Shown: positions 1 through 6,216, counted from the first letter of the stretch. The stretch is 8,978 nt of DNA from Chitinophagales bacterium (GCA_020629335.1 JAHDDN010000210.1:1-8978), one strand, 5' to 3'. The notes: a model not told the origin generated them from the sequence alone. A program made the numbers and translations.

Positions 1-56
1 GTTCATAGTTCATAGTTCATAGTTCATAGTTCATAGTTCATAGTTCATAGTTCATC
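1..56. repeat. Heptamer tandem repeat (GTTCATA)n
   Basis: Seven perfect head-to-tail copies of GTTCATA run from base 1 to 49, followed by one variant copy (GTTCATC) at 50-56. The array starts at or before the window edge, so its full length is unknown. The minus-strand gene that ends here takes its last codons (Glu-Leu) and its TGA stop (complement of 45-47) from the array. Because the stop lies in the first full unit reached by the ribosome, gain or loss of further units would not change the protein. Confidence 0.95.
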
Positions 57-1172
57 GAATAGTGTTCTAAAAACAAGTTCATCCGCTTCGCTAAATTCAA
101 TTTTTCGTCTCGCCATGACAGTCTTAGCAGTAGCCATCGCTTTCTCCAAATCATAGACGGCATCAGCTCCCCAGCTAAAAGAAGGAATGAGCTTCTTCTG
201 AAATCCTCCTCCATAAATATTCGCACTCACCCCGACAACCGTACCTGTATTAAACATGGTATTAATCCCACACTTAGAATGATCTCCCATAAACAAACCA
301 CAAAAGATCGTTCCAGTTGAAATATACGACTGTTGTGGGTAATTCCAAATCTTAACAGGCGAGTAATTATTTTTTAAATTGGAGTTATTCGTGTCTGCTC
401 CTAAATTACACCACTCCCCCAATACGGCATTCCCTAAATACCCATCATGTCCTTTATTAGAATAGCCGAATATGACCGAATTACTAATTTCTCCTCCTAC
501 CTTTGAATGCGGCCCAATTGTAGTACTTCCGTATATTTTAGCGCTCATTTTAACTGTCCCATGATCACATAACGCAAAAGGACCTCTGATAGCGCTACAT
601 TCCATTACCGTAGCATTTTTCCCGATATAAATAGGTCCTTCACTGGCGTTCAAGCTGGTACAAAGGACAGTAGCACCTTCCTCAATAAAAATGTTTTCAG
701 GATTTACCACAAAGTTTGAATCATGTATAGCTTGAGAAGTTTTTCCTTTGGTCAGCATCTCAAAATCATCCTTAATAGCCTGAGCATTCATTTGAAAAAT
801 ATCCCAAGGATAAGTAATCTTTTGATACTCTTTGATAGCTTTTTTGCTATTGGAATTATCTGATATTTTTCCTTTATGCGCAATTAAGACCTCTCCATCC
901 ACTAAGCTTTCCCCTAATTGTAGTGCCTCTATTTGTTCTACTAATACCGCATTAGGTAATACACAGGCATTGATATACAAACTATCATCAGGAGCATCTA
1001 CCTTAAATGGCAAATAGCCCTTAGTTTTTATGCTCCAATTAGCATTAGGCCAAATCGAAGCCCATTTTTCTCGTATTGTCAATATACCCAACCTTATATC
1101 ACAAGCAGGTCTGGTAAAAGTAAAAGGCAATAAATGATCACAATTAGGTGGATCAAAAAGTATTATATCCAT
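45..1172 (-). CDS. GlmU-like protein: N-terminal nucleotidyltransferase-like domain plus left-handed beta-helix
   Basis: The product is about 375 residues from the chosen start and matches the Bacteroidota 'GlmU family' protein, usually about 390 residues. Residues 1-35 carry the typical opening: a short beta strand (MDIILFDP) and then LPFTFTRP and RLGILTIREKW, resembling the start of sugar-1-phosphate nucleotidyltransferases. Residues about 155-325 are rich in hexapeptide-type turns (IYIGKNATV, STTIGPHSKVGG, LGEWCNLGADTNNS), as in the GlmU/LpxA left-handed beta-helix. A role in making or acetylating an activated sugar for envelope polymers is inferred from the family; the substrate cannot be read here. 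The frame is open to an ATG at 1202, but family members begin directly with the MxIILFD strand, so 1172 (or the ATG at 1181) is preferred. L31 lies upstream on the same strand, but a terminator separates them. The stop codon is inside the heptamer array. Confidence 0.85.
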   Translation of the reverse strand: MDIILFDPPNCDHLLPFTFTRPACDIRLGILTIREKWASIWPNANWSIKTKGYLPFKVDAPDDSLYINACVLPNAVLVEQIEALQLGESLVDGEVLIAHKGKISDNSNSKKAIKEYQKITYPWDIFQMNAQAIKDDFEMLTKGKTSQAIHDSNFVVNPENIFIEEGATVLCTSLNASEGPIYIGKNATVMECSAIRGPFALCDHGTVKMSAKIYGSTTIGPHSKVGGEISNSVIFGYSNKGHDGYLGNAVLGEWCNLGADTNNSNLKNNYSPVKIWNYPQQSYISTGTIFCGLFMGDHSKCGINTMFNTGTVVGVSANIYGGGFQKKLIPSFSWGADAVYDLEKAMATAKTVMARRKIEFSEADELVFRTLFDEL

Positions 1173-1212
1173 AACAATCATTTTATAATCACCCATATTC
1201 ATAAATCATCTA

Positions 1213-1233
1213 GGCGCAACCCTTGTGGTCGCC
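1213..1233. repeat. Small GC-rich hairpin upstream of the GlmU-like gene
   Basis: GGCG...CGCC and ACC...GGT pair around a five-base loop, with a two-base bulge on one side. The 14-base stretch CCTTGTGGTCGCCC (1221-1234) recurs exactly at 5151-5164 in another hairpin, so this is a dispersed unit, not a chance fold. It stands about 40 bp before the chosen start of the GlmU-like gene, and so probably in its leader or promoter region. There is no T tract on the gene's strand, so it does not look like a terminator. Confidence 0.6.
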
Positions 1234-1262
1234 CAAATTTGGTAATTATTAATTATAATAGT

Positions 1263-1299
1263 AAAAAAAAGCCCCACAACTTAAATAAATTGTAGGGCT
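1263..1299 (-). terminator. Intrinsic terminator of L31
   Basis: On the minus strand AGCCCTACAA (1299-1290) pairs with TTGTGGGGCT (1279-1270) as a ten-position stem with one T-G wobble, followed by eight T's (complement of 1263-1270). It begins about 25 bases after the L31 stop codon. It should separate L31 transcription from the downstream GlmU-like gene. Confidence 0.85.
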
Positions 1300-1324
1300 T
1301 CTCTTTTGGACTGATTAAAAGGTA

Positions 1325-1666
1325 TTATTCATTACCCTCAGATGCAGGAGCTTCTGTAGCTGTATTTTCAGCTGCAGGAGTTTCTTCATCCATTGCTGCC
1401 ATTGCTGGATTTTTTGATTTTCTTTTACCAAATTTCTTGTTGAATTTCTCGATACGTCCTGCCGTATCGACAAACTTCATCTTACCAGTAAAGAATGGGT
1501 GTGATTCACTCGAAATCTCTACTTTAATCAATGGATATTCTTTACCATCTTCCCATACGATTGTTTCCTTCGTATTAGCAGTAGATCTTGTCTTGAAAGT
1601 GTGATCGCAAGAGATATCTTTCACGATTACTTCTCTGTAATTTTCTGGATGTATTCCTTTTCTCAT
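1325..1666 (-). CDS. rpmE2: 50S ribosomal protein L31, type B
   Basis: Large-subunit ribosomal protein that helps bridge the subunits. The first 80 or so residues are a clear type B L31: [13 protein letters not shown] at the N-terminus, the [10 protein letters not shown] block near residues 27-36, and SHPFFTGK followed by DTAGRIEKF at about 55-75. The CxxC zinc-binding pairs of type A L31 are absent (one Cys only, residue 20), as expected for the zinc-independent form. At 113 residues it is longer than the usual 80-90; the extra part (about 83-113) is low-complexity, Ala/Glu/Thr-rich and acidic. The start is supported by the strict family N-terminus and by a -7 promoter box just upstream. It is divergent from the YkuK-like gene and closed by its own terminator. 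Confidence 0.97.
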   Translation of the reverse strand: MRKGIHPENYREVIVKDISCDHTFKTRSTANTKETIVWEDGKEYPLIKVEISSESHPFFTGKMKFVDTAGRIEKFNKKFGKRKSKNPAMAAMDEETPAAENTATEAPASEGNE

Positions 1667-1688
1667 TGTAATTGAATTTTATAGGATG

Positions 1689-1696
1689 CAAAGATA
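1689..1696 (-). promoter_or_regulatory. Bacteroidota-type -7 box for L31
   Basis: The minus strand reads TATCTTTG, a perfect match to the TAnnTTTG -7 consensus of the primary sigma factor in Bacteroidota. It lies 22 bp before the L31 ATG, giving a short leader. The same octamer is found before the tRNA gene at 8450-8457. No convincing -33 TTG was seen at about 20 bp spacing (the nearest is only 12 bp away), so the upstream half is unclear. Confidence 0.6.
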
Positions 1697-1936
1697 AGTT
1701 TTTTTACCCAAATAGTAAAGAACTCATAGGAAATTAACAATAGAAAAAAATAGATAGCTTAATTTTTTGTTAAATAAAAGAATTTTACAGATTGAAACTA
1801 TCATTTGTCATTTTATGTTAGTAACTTAAATCTATAGCCTGCCGATAATGTTTGATAGACACATTAAATTAAATTAAAGATAGCTACTTACTATAACATT
1901 TGTAAACGAGTTCTTAAAGTGTAAAACACAATTATT

Positions 1937-2410
1937 ATGAGAGTTTGGAGAAGATTTAGTGGTGAGAGAATCATCACACCAATTGAAGAAGCAGTTGAAA
2001 ACGCCTTAAAACGGGAATTGGAAAAAGGTAATAAGCTAAAAGTTTGTATCGGTACCGATTCCCAAGTAAGAGGCAAAGTAACAGAGTTTGCCTCTGTCAT
2101 CGTATTCCTACGTGAACAAAAAGGAGGATTCATGTTCATTCATAATGAAAGATCAACAATCCCCTACAGCATTAAAGAGCGAATGCTAACAGAGGTCTAC
2201 CACTCTATTGATATCGCTTATAAGCTATGTGATTTATTTGATCTGTATGATGTAGATATGGAAGTTCACGCAGATATCAATACCAACCCAAAGTTTAAGT
2301 CAAACGCAGCATTACAAGAGGCTATGGGCTATATACTAAGTATGGGTTTTGCTTTCAAAGCAAAGCCAGATGCCTTTGCCAGCTCAAGCTGTGCGAATAA
2401 ATTTGCGTAA
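1937..2410 (+). CDS. YkuK-family (DUF458) RNase H-like protein
   Basis: The 157-residue product resembles the YkuK/DUF458 family, which is predicted to adopt an RNase H-like fold; no reaction is firmly known to me. The most recognisable parts are the strand LKVCIGTDSQVRG (about residues 34-46), whose Asp is a candidate acidic site residue, FASVIVFLREQKGG (51-64), and the later strand VDMEVHADINTNPKFKSN (105-122), with further Asp and a conserved Asn. The C-terminal FKAKPDAFASSSCANKFA is also typical. It is slightly shorter than the Bacillus homologue as I remember it. No signal peptide or membrane segment is visible, so it is probably cytoplasmic. The ATG at 1937 is preceded by A/T-rich sequence without a Shine-Dalgarno site, normal for the phylum. 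It is transcribed away from L31 across a 270-bp gap. Confidence 0.85.
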   Translation: MRVWRRFSGERIITPIEEAVENALKRELEKGNKLKVCIGTDSQVRGKVTEFASVIVFLREQKGGFMFIHNERSTIPYSIKERMLTEVYHSIDIAYKLCDLFDLYDVDMEVHADINTNPKFKSNAALQEAMGYILSMGFAFKAKPDAFASSSCANKFA

Positions 2411-2430
2411 ATATTGTTAATAGATAAATT

Positions 2431-2487
2431 GGCTAATTAGTATTATATTAGTGTGTCGTTTTGATAATTAATTAATACTAATTGGCC
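2431..2487. repeat. Inverted repeat directly upstream of the T9SS protease gene
   Basis: The arm at 2431-2445 and the arm at 2473-2487 are inverted copies (core AATTAGTATTA / TAATACTAATT) matching at 14 of 15 positions, with a 27-base gap. The right arm ends seven bases before the ATG at 2494. It is A/T-rich and lacks a strong T tract, so a terminator role for the upstream gene is weak. A leader hairpin or an operator is possible. Confidence 0.6.
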
Positions 2488-2493
2488 TTTACT

Positions 2494-3696
2494 ATGCAAA
2501 AAATATACATTAGCCTAGCCATCTTTCTTATAGCGGTTACATTGAACGCCCAACAGACTTGTACTATTGAAATTTCTTACCATCCAGACTTAGCAGAGCC
2601 TTCTGATGAAGTCAAGGAAACAATAGAGTACGCCCTAAGTATATGGGAAGATATTCTATATTCCCCTGTCCCTATTAAAGTTCAAATCAATTGGCAACCG
2701 CTATTTGGTACTACCTTAGGTACCACCATTCCTAACGCAATTCGGAATTTTGAAGGAGCAACATACGAAGATGTATGGTATCCTTCTTGTCTCGCTGACG
2801 CTATTACAAAAACAGATCTTCAAGAAGGTAGTAATGATATAGATATCAATCTAAATGGAGCGACTAACTATTATCTCGGAACAGACGGTCAGCCTCCTAT
2901 CGGGACTTATGATTTAGTATCATTAGTGCTCCATGAAATTGGACATGGTTTTGGCTATATTGACTCTTATTTGATTGATAGTGATGATGGAACTGCAAGC
3001 TATGGTACCATTTCCTTATCAGATCTCCTACCTCTGTCTTTCCCTTTTGAAAGTCTAGATAATCGCCCTTTCATCTACAGCTACTTTGTAGAGAACGAAG
3101 ATGGGGATGTATTGGTCGATCAAGACTTATTTCCTAATGAGTCAGAGGAATTAGCTGACTTTCTAACAAGCGACCTCTATTTCAACGGGCCATTTACCTT
3201 AGAGGCTAATGATGGAGAACGCTCAGAACTCTACTCACCTAATAGCTTTGCATTCGGCTCAAGTGTATTACACCTAGATGAAAACAACTATGAAGGGACT
3301 GACAATATGCTCATGACTCCTTTCCTCGCCCAACAAGAGGTGACACATGCCCCAGGCCCTCTAATGCTCGCCAATCTACAAGATTTAGGCTGGACCTTTG
3401 AACCTCCAGTAGCTAATGAAGACCTTTCTAATTTTAAAGTAAGTGCTTATCCTAACCCATTTGTCAATGAATTGAGCATTATGTATTATGTCTCCAAGCC
3501 GACAAAGGTGAGTATTCAGATATACGACATGATGGGGAAATGCATAAGTACATTAGCAAACCATCAACAAAGTAGCGGTTACCATTGTATAAAGTGGGAT
3601 GTTGAAAACGAACAAGCACTAAATAATGGTACCTATATTGTACGTATGCAAGTAGGAAATTCAGTCAAGAATATCAAACTGACGCATATTAAGTAA
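2494..3696 (+). CDS. Secreted metzincin-like zinc metalloprotease candidate with T9SS type A sorting domain
   Basis: The 400-residue product starts with an export signal (MQKIYISLAIFLIAVTLNAQ, cleavage probably after residue 19 or 20). It carries HEIGHGFGYID at residues 147-157: the metzincin pattern HExxHxxGxxD, with His147, Glu148, His151 and Asp157 as likely zinc ligands and catalytic base. A later LMTP (about 273-276), followed by HAPGPLMLANLQDLGW, may supply the Met-turn and the end of the catalytic domain. From about residue 311 a Por-secretion tail follows: YPNPF near 319, then IYDMMGK, NGTYIVRM and VKNIKL, the mark of T9SS type A cargo delivered to the cell surface or medium. Proteolysis is inferred from motifs; the target is unknown. 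An in-frame TTG at 2482 could extend the frame by four residues, but it lies in an inverted repeat and the ATG gives a standard signal peptide. A second T9SS gene follows after 44 bp. Confidence 0.85.
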   Translation: MQKIYISLAIFLIAVTLNAQQTCTIEISYHPDLAEPSDEVKETIEYALSIWEDILYSPVPIKVQINWQPLFGTTLGTTIPNAIRNFEGATYEDVWYPSCLADAITKTDLQEGSNDIDINLNGATNYYLGTDGQPPIGTYDLVSLVLHEIGHGFGYIDSYLIDSDDGTASYGTISLSDLLPLSFPFESLDNRPFIYSYFVENEDGDVLVDQDLFPNESEELADFLTSDLYFNGPFTLEANDGERSELYSPNSFAFGSSVLHLDENNYEGTDNMLMTPFLAQQEVTHAPGPLMLANLQDLGWTFEPPVANEDLSNFKVSAYPNPFVNELSIMYYVSKPTKVSIQIYDMMGKCISTLANHQQSSGYHCIKWDVENEQALNNGTYIVRMQVGNSVKNIKLTHIK

Positions 3697-3740
3697 GCGG
3701 ACATAATTAACCATTTCAATAAACTCTAAAAATAGAAAGC

Positions 3741-4970
3741 ATGAGAACTTTATTAACAATATTTACAGCAGCAATGTTGATAAGTTGGAATACCCAAGCC
3801 CAAGATATTTATGGATTCAGTAATGGCAATATCGTCAAAGTTGATCCTATGAATGGAAGTATTATATCGAGTACGGATATACCAGACGTCAATGCAATTG
3901 CACTTGGTTCTTCTACCTTCGATCATTACAATCATCGCTATATCTTCAAGGGAAGTACAGACAATGGCTTACAATTGTGTAATATCGATGCTATAACAGG
4001 TACACTCATTAGTAATGCAGAAGTACCATCATTCCCCACACCTTTCCCAAATGAGTTTGAATACGATCTGCTTTTTGATGTACTCTATGGATTAATGTTT
4101 GACTACGAAAATTATGATCCTGCTGATCCAGAACCTAACTTTGAAGGTACTGAATACCTAGTCGCATTGGATCCAATAACAGCAGAATTGACGACAGTTG
4201 GAGAAATTGAAGGGGTACAAGCGATATTTGTTAATACCTCTACTTTCAATTCAAATAATCAGGAGTTTTTCTTTGTCGGACGTGATTCAGATCAATTAAC
4301 ACGCCTTTACACTATTAATACCATTAATGCATTCACTAACAATAATCCTGAAGCAGATCACCTAGGCAATGCAGAATTACAATACGATGTCGTTAATGAG
4401 AAATTGTATGGCCTCATGAACTCAGGAGAAGTAAATGTAGATTCCATAGAATTAACAGACCCATTAATGTTAGTAGAGATTGATCCAGTGACAGCCGAAT
4501 ACGATATCATATCTTATATAGAAGAAGCTAATGTACTCTCTTTAGGCTCTGGTGTTTTCGATCAAGCAACAGGCAGCTTCATATTTGTAGGAGGTATCGG
4601 ACAAGCCAATCAATTCATCAATATCAATGTGAATTCAGGAGAAGTAATGGCCAGCCCTATCACAACCAATGTGGTTGAAATGCAAGCAGATAATACCAAT
4701 TTCGCTAATCTATTCTACAACAAATTAACAGATGTAGAAAGTATCACTACCGTAAAAGATGGCATAACAATCTACCCTAACCCTGCTAAAGATCAACTCT
4801 TTATAGAAGGCATAGACAATCAAGAAATCGTAAAAATACTAGATATTGATGGCCGCCTAATCAACAGCCAAGCACTAAGAAGTGGAAAAATAAATATCGA
4901 AAATCTCCAAGCAGGCGTTTATTTAATCCAAACTGCCAATGGAGCCATCCAAAAATTCGTTAAACACTAA
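3741..4970 (+). CDS. Secreted repeat protein (possible beta-propeller) with T9SS type A sorting domain
   Basis: The 409-residue product has an N-terminal signal peptide (MRTLLTIFTAAMLISWNTQA, ending near residue 20). The middle is built of related units of about 103-107 residues: YDLLFDVLYGLM (108-119) matches YDVVNEKLYGLM (215-226); LVALDPITAEL (140-150) matches LVEIDPVTAEY (244-254); and STFDHYNHRYIFKG (58-71), STFNSNNQEFFFVG (167-180) and GVFDQATGSFIFVG (271-284) align. This pattern resembles blades of beta-propeller or quinoprotein-like domains, but no catalytic residues stand out. The tail from about 340 (ITIYPNPAKDQLFIEG, VKILDIDGR, LQAGVYLIQT, IQKFVKH) is a classic T9SS type A sorting domain. 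Binding or surface adhesion is possible; function is unknown. It probably shares a transcript with the preceding protease gene, since no terminator was seen in the 44-bp gap. Confidence 0.85.
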   Translation: MRTLLTIFTAAMLISWNTQAQDIYGFSNGNIVKVDPMNGSIISSTDIPDVNAIALGSSTFDHYNHRYIFKGSTDNGLQLCNIDAITGTLISNAEVPSFPTPFPNEFEYDLLFDVLYGLMFDYENYDPADPEPNFEGTEYLVALDPITAELTTVGEIEGVQAIFVNTSTFNSNNQEFFFVGRDSDQLTRLYTINTINAFTNNNPEADHLGNAELQYDVVNEKLYGLMNSGEVNVDSIELTDPLMLVEIDPVTAEYDIISYIEEANVLSLGSGVFDQATGSFIFVGGIGQANQFININVNSGEVMASPITTNVVEMQADNTNFANLFYNKLTDVESITTVKDGITIYPNPAKDQLFIEGIDNQEIVKILDIDGRLINSQALRSGKINIENLQAGVYLIQTANGAIQKFVKH

Positions 4971-5128
4971 TGGTTCAGTTTATAAGTTTCTGACAGTTAA
5001 GTTGTAGGATTTTTGCGATTATACAAGGCATTTTTGAGGCCCATAGCAGGGCTACGAAACGAAAAAATAACGAAGTAGAATCGTAAAAAGACAAAACTTG
5101 GGCTGTCAAGGACTAATAAATTGAACCA
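4971..5128. repeat. 158-bp imperfect palindrome after the second T9SS gene
   Basis: The element begins on the base after the stop codon. Outer arms TGGTTCAGTTTAT (4971-4983) and ATAAATTGAACCA (5116-5128) match at 12 of 13. Next inwards, TGACAG (4991-4996) pairs with CTGTCA (5103-5108). The stretch at 5010-5024 (ending CGATTATAC) matches its partner at 5075-5089 at 13 of 15. Spacing on the two sides is equal. The centre holds a short GCCC/GGGC hairpin (5039-5042, 5049-5052). It could fold into a long RNA hairpin in the 3' region of the convergent genes, or be a non-coding mobile palindromic unit. No reading frame in it looks real. Confidence 0.75.
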
Positions 5129-5143
5129 CTAATTATATTTATG

Positions 5144-5171
5144 GGGCGATCCTTGTGGTCGCCCTTTTTTT
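5144..5171 (+). terminator. GC-rich hairpin plus T tract (terminator-like, dispersed unit)
   Basis: GGGCGATC (5144-5151) pairs with GGTCGCCC (5157-5164) over eight positions with one T-G wobble around a five-base loop, followed by seven T's (5165-5171). This has the form of an intrinsic terminator for plus-strand transcription coming from the T9SS pair, although it is about 170 bp beyond their last stop. It shares 14 exact bases with the hairpin at 1213-1233, so it also belongs to a dispersed hairpin family. On the minus strand there is no T tract after it. Confidence 0.6.
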
Positions 5172-5172
5172 G

Positions 5173-5901
5173 TTAACTCCCCAATTCTTGCCCCAAATAC
5201 CTAACAAACCTTCGCTTAGCAACTGGCAAAAAAGTCTCCTGCATAGGATAGGAGTGTTTACTATGTAACAAATAAGTAGCAGGATTGGCAAACATATTCT
5301 GTTGCCTCAATAAATCCAACTTAATACTCTCAAAGGTCTGCGTCATTTGCTTGAGATAAGTATGCACGAAAGCAGTCTTGATCGCCCTAAACTTCTCCCT
5401 CGCACTCTCAAATAAAGTCAACTGATAGCAATAAATATGCACCTTCGGTTCAGCGCCATTCTGTATCATCAAATAGCCCTCCTGTCGCATCAAAGGAATA
5501 ATCCCAATCGGCTCAATAGACATATCATTATCCACAATCTCATAAATTTCACTCCCATTCTTCAATTGCATCTGTAATCTCGGCAGCGCAAATTCTAAAA
5601 TTTGTTCAATCACCCCCATAAACTCCTCATCCTCCAACATCTTCTCGTATTCCAAAGTCATTTTTTGCAAGTCAATCCGACTCACTTTCGTAGGAAAAAC
5701 CTTACTCACCTGCTCCTTTTGCTCCTTCAATAACTTCAAACTTTCATAATGATGCACCAATTCTCCCAAAAAAGGATACAAACGTGTCTCATCAAACTCC
5801 CGCTCAATCTGCTTCAAATATCCCAATAATAAATACTTCTTATACTCGAAGTCAATCAATCCCTCTGTCAACCAATTCGGCGATAATGATTTAATAGCCA
5901 T
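5173..5901 (-). CDS. Conserved-looking hypothetical protein, unknown function
   Basis: I do not recognise the family. The product is 242 residues from the chosen start (MAIKSLSPNWLTEGLIDFEYKK). It is mostly predicted helical and charged; a Lys/Glu-rich heptad-like stretch near residues 46-67 (YESLKLLKEQKEQVSKVF) may form a coiled coil. It has no signal peptide or membrane segment and is probably cytoplasmic. Aromatic-rich segments (LYPFLGELVHHY, VHIYCYQLTLFE) and a basic C-terminal part (LPVAKRRFVRYLGQEL) suggest a folded protein, not a chance frame. The frame is open upstream to 5943, but those extra 14 codons run into the arm of a dispersed repeat, so the ATG at 5901 is preferred. An AGGAG lies only one base from that ATG, too near for a standard ribosome site. 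Any promoter must lie in or beyond the adjoining repeat. The gene converges on the T9SS pair. Confidence 0.7.
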   Translation of the reverse strand: MAIKSLSPNWLTEGLIDFEYKKYLLLGYLKQIEREFDETRLYPFLGELVHHYESLKLLKEQKEQVSKVFPTKVSRIDLQKMTLEYEKMLEDEEFMGVIEQILEFALPRLQMQLKNGSEIYEIVDNDMSIEPIGIIPLMRQEGYLMIQNGAEPKVHIYCYQLTLFESAREKFRAIKTAFVHTYLKQMTQTFESIKLDLLRQQNMFANPATYLLHSKHSYPMQETFLPVAKRRFVRYLGQELGS

Positions 5902-5926
5902 ACTCCTATATTTTAAATGTTTCTTT

Positions 5927-6140
5927 GGGCGCATCCCGATCATTTTTTTGGCCGTCCATGTAGGGGCGCACCTATGTGTGCGCCCAACGGCCCAAAAAAA
6001 TGATCGGGTCGGGCTATCCGCTCTTATGCAGCTATTCAGCAGCTACTCCACTAAGGCTGGCTTGTCTGCCCTTCGGGCCAGCCATCGCCTGCCTAAGTTC
6101 CGTAAGCTACTTCATCACGCCGCATACCGCTCCTATCCCT
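5927..6140 (+). repeat. Dispersed structured repeat, copy 1
   Basis: This copy aligns end to end with the reverse complement of 8701-8916. It is made of: an inverted-repeat arm at 5935-5955 pairing with 5987-6008 (core GATCATTTTTTT / AAAAAAATGATC, one-base indel); inside that loop a perfect 8-bp hairpin GGGCGCAC/GTGCGCCC (5964-5971, 5978-5985); a conserved block at 6006-6028; a second, long-range stem TATGCAGC/GCCGCATA (6025-6032, 6119-6126, one mismatch); and a conserved GCCCTTCGGGC hairpin block (6061-6083). Open frames of 62-67 codons inside it are not credible genes. The arm end lies 25 bp from the ATG of the minus-strand hypothetical gene. From memory, unverified, the blocks CGGGCTNTCCGCT and CCGCTNCNATCCCT recall intergenic palindromes common in Bacteroidota. 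Confidence 0.85.
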
Positions 6141-6151
6141 TGCGCAATTAA

Positions 6152-6216
6152 TTACATCCCATAGAGATGCTCACTAACCCATTCGGATGTAACAGCGCCC
6201 CTACGGATGTAAGGGG
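6152..6216. repeat. TTACATCC/GGATGTAA inverted and direct repeats
   Basis: GGATGTAA occurs at 6185-6192 and 6205-6212, each preceded by C; its reverse complement TTACATCC is at 6152-6159. The first site could therefore pair with either of the other two. In addition CCCCTAC and GTA(A)GGGG around GGAT (6198-6216) give a small GC-rich hairpin. It lies between repeat copy 1 and the groES upstream region. It may be debris of the dispersed hairpins or a regulatory site; no gene is seen here. Confidence 0.45.

Noticed and set aside
1..56. CRISPR array
   Set aside because: The units are seven bases long and directly adjacent, without spacers; it is a simple tandem repeat.
38..226. Minus-strand frame of 62 codons at the left edge
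   Set aside because: It overlaps the GlmU-like gene in another frame on the same strand and ends in the tandem array.
1895..1902. AACATTTG as a -7 box for the YkuK-like gene
   Set aside because: The first base departs from TAnnTTTG and no -33 TTG was found at a suitable distance.
2482..2493. TTG start extending the protease by four residues
   Set aside because: It sits in the arm of an inverted repeat, and the ATG at 2494 gives a normal signal peptide.
5948..6164. Two overlapping plus-strand frames of 62-67 codons
   Set aside because: They lie in repeat copy 1, one frame matches a translation of the other copy only because the DNA is repeated, and neither has a sensible protein composition.
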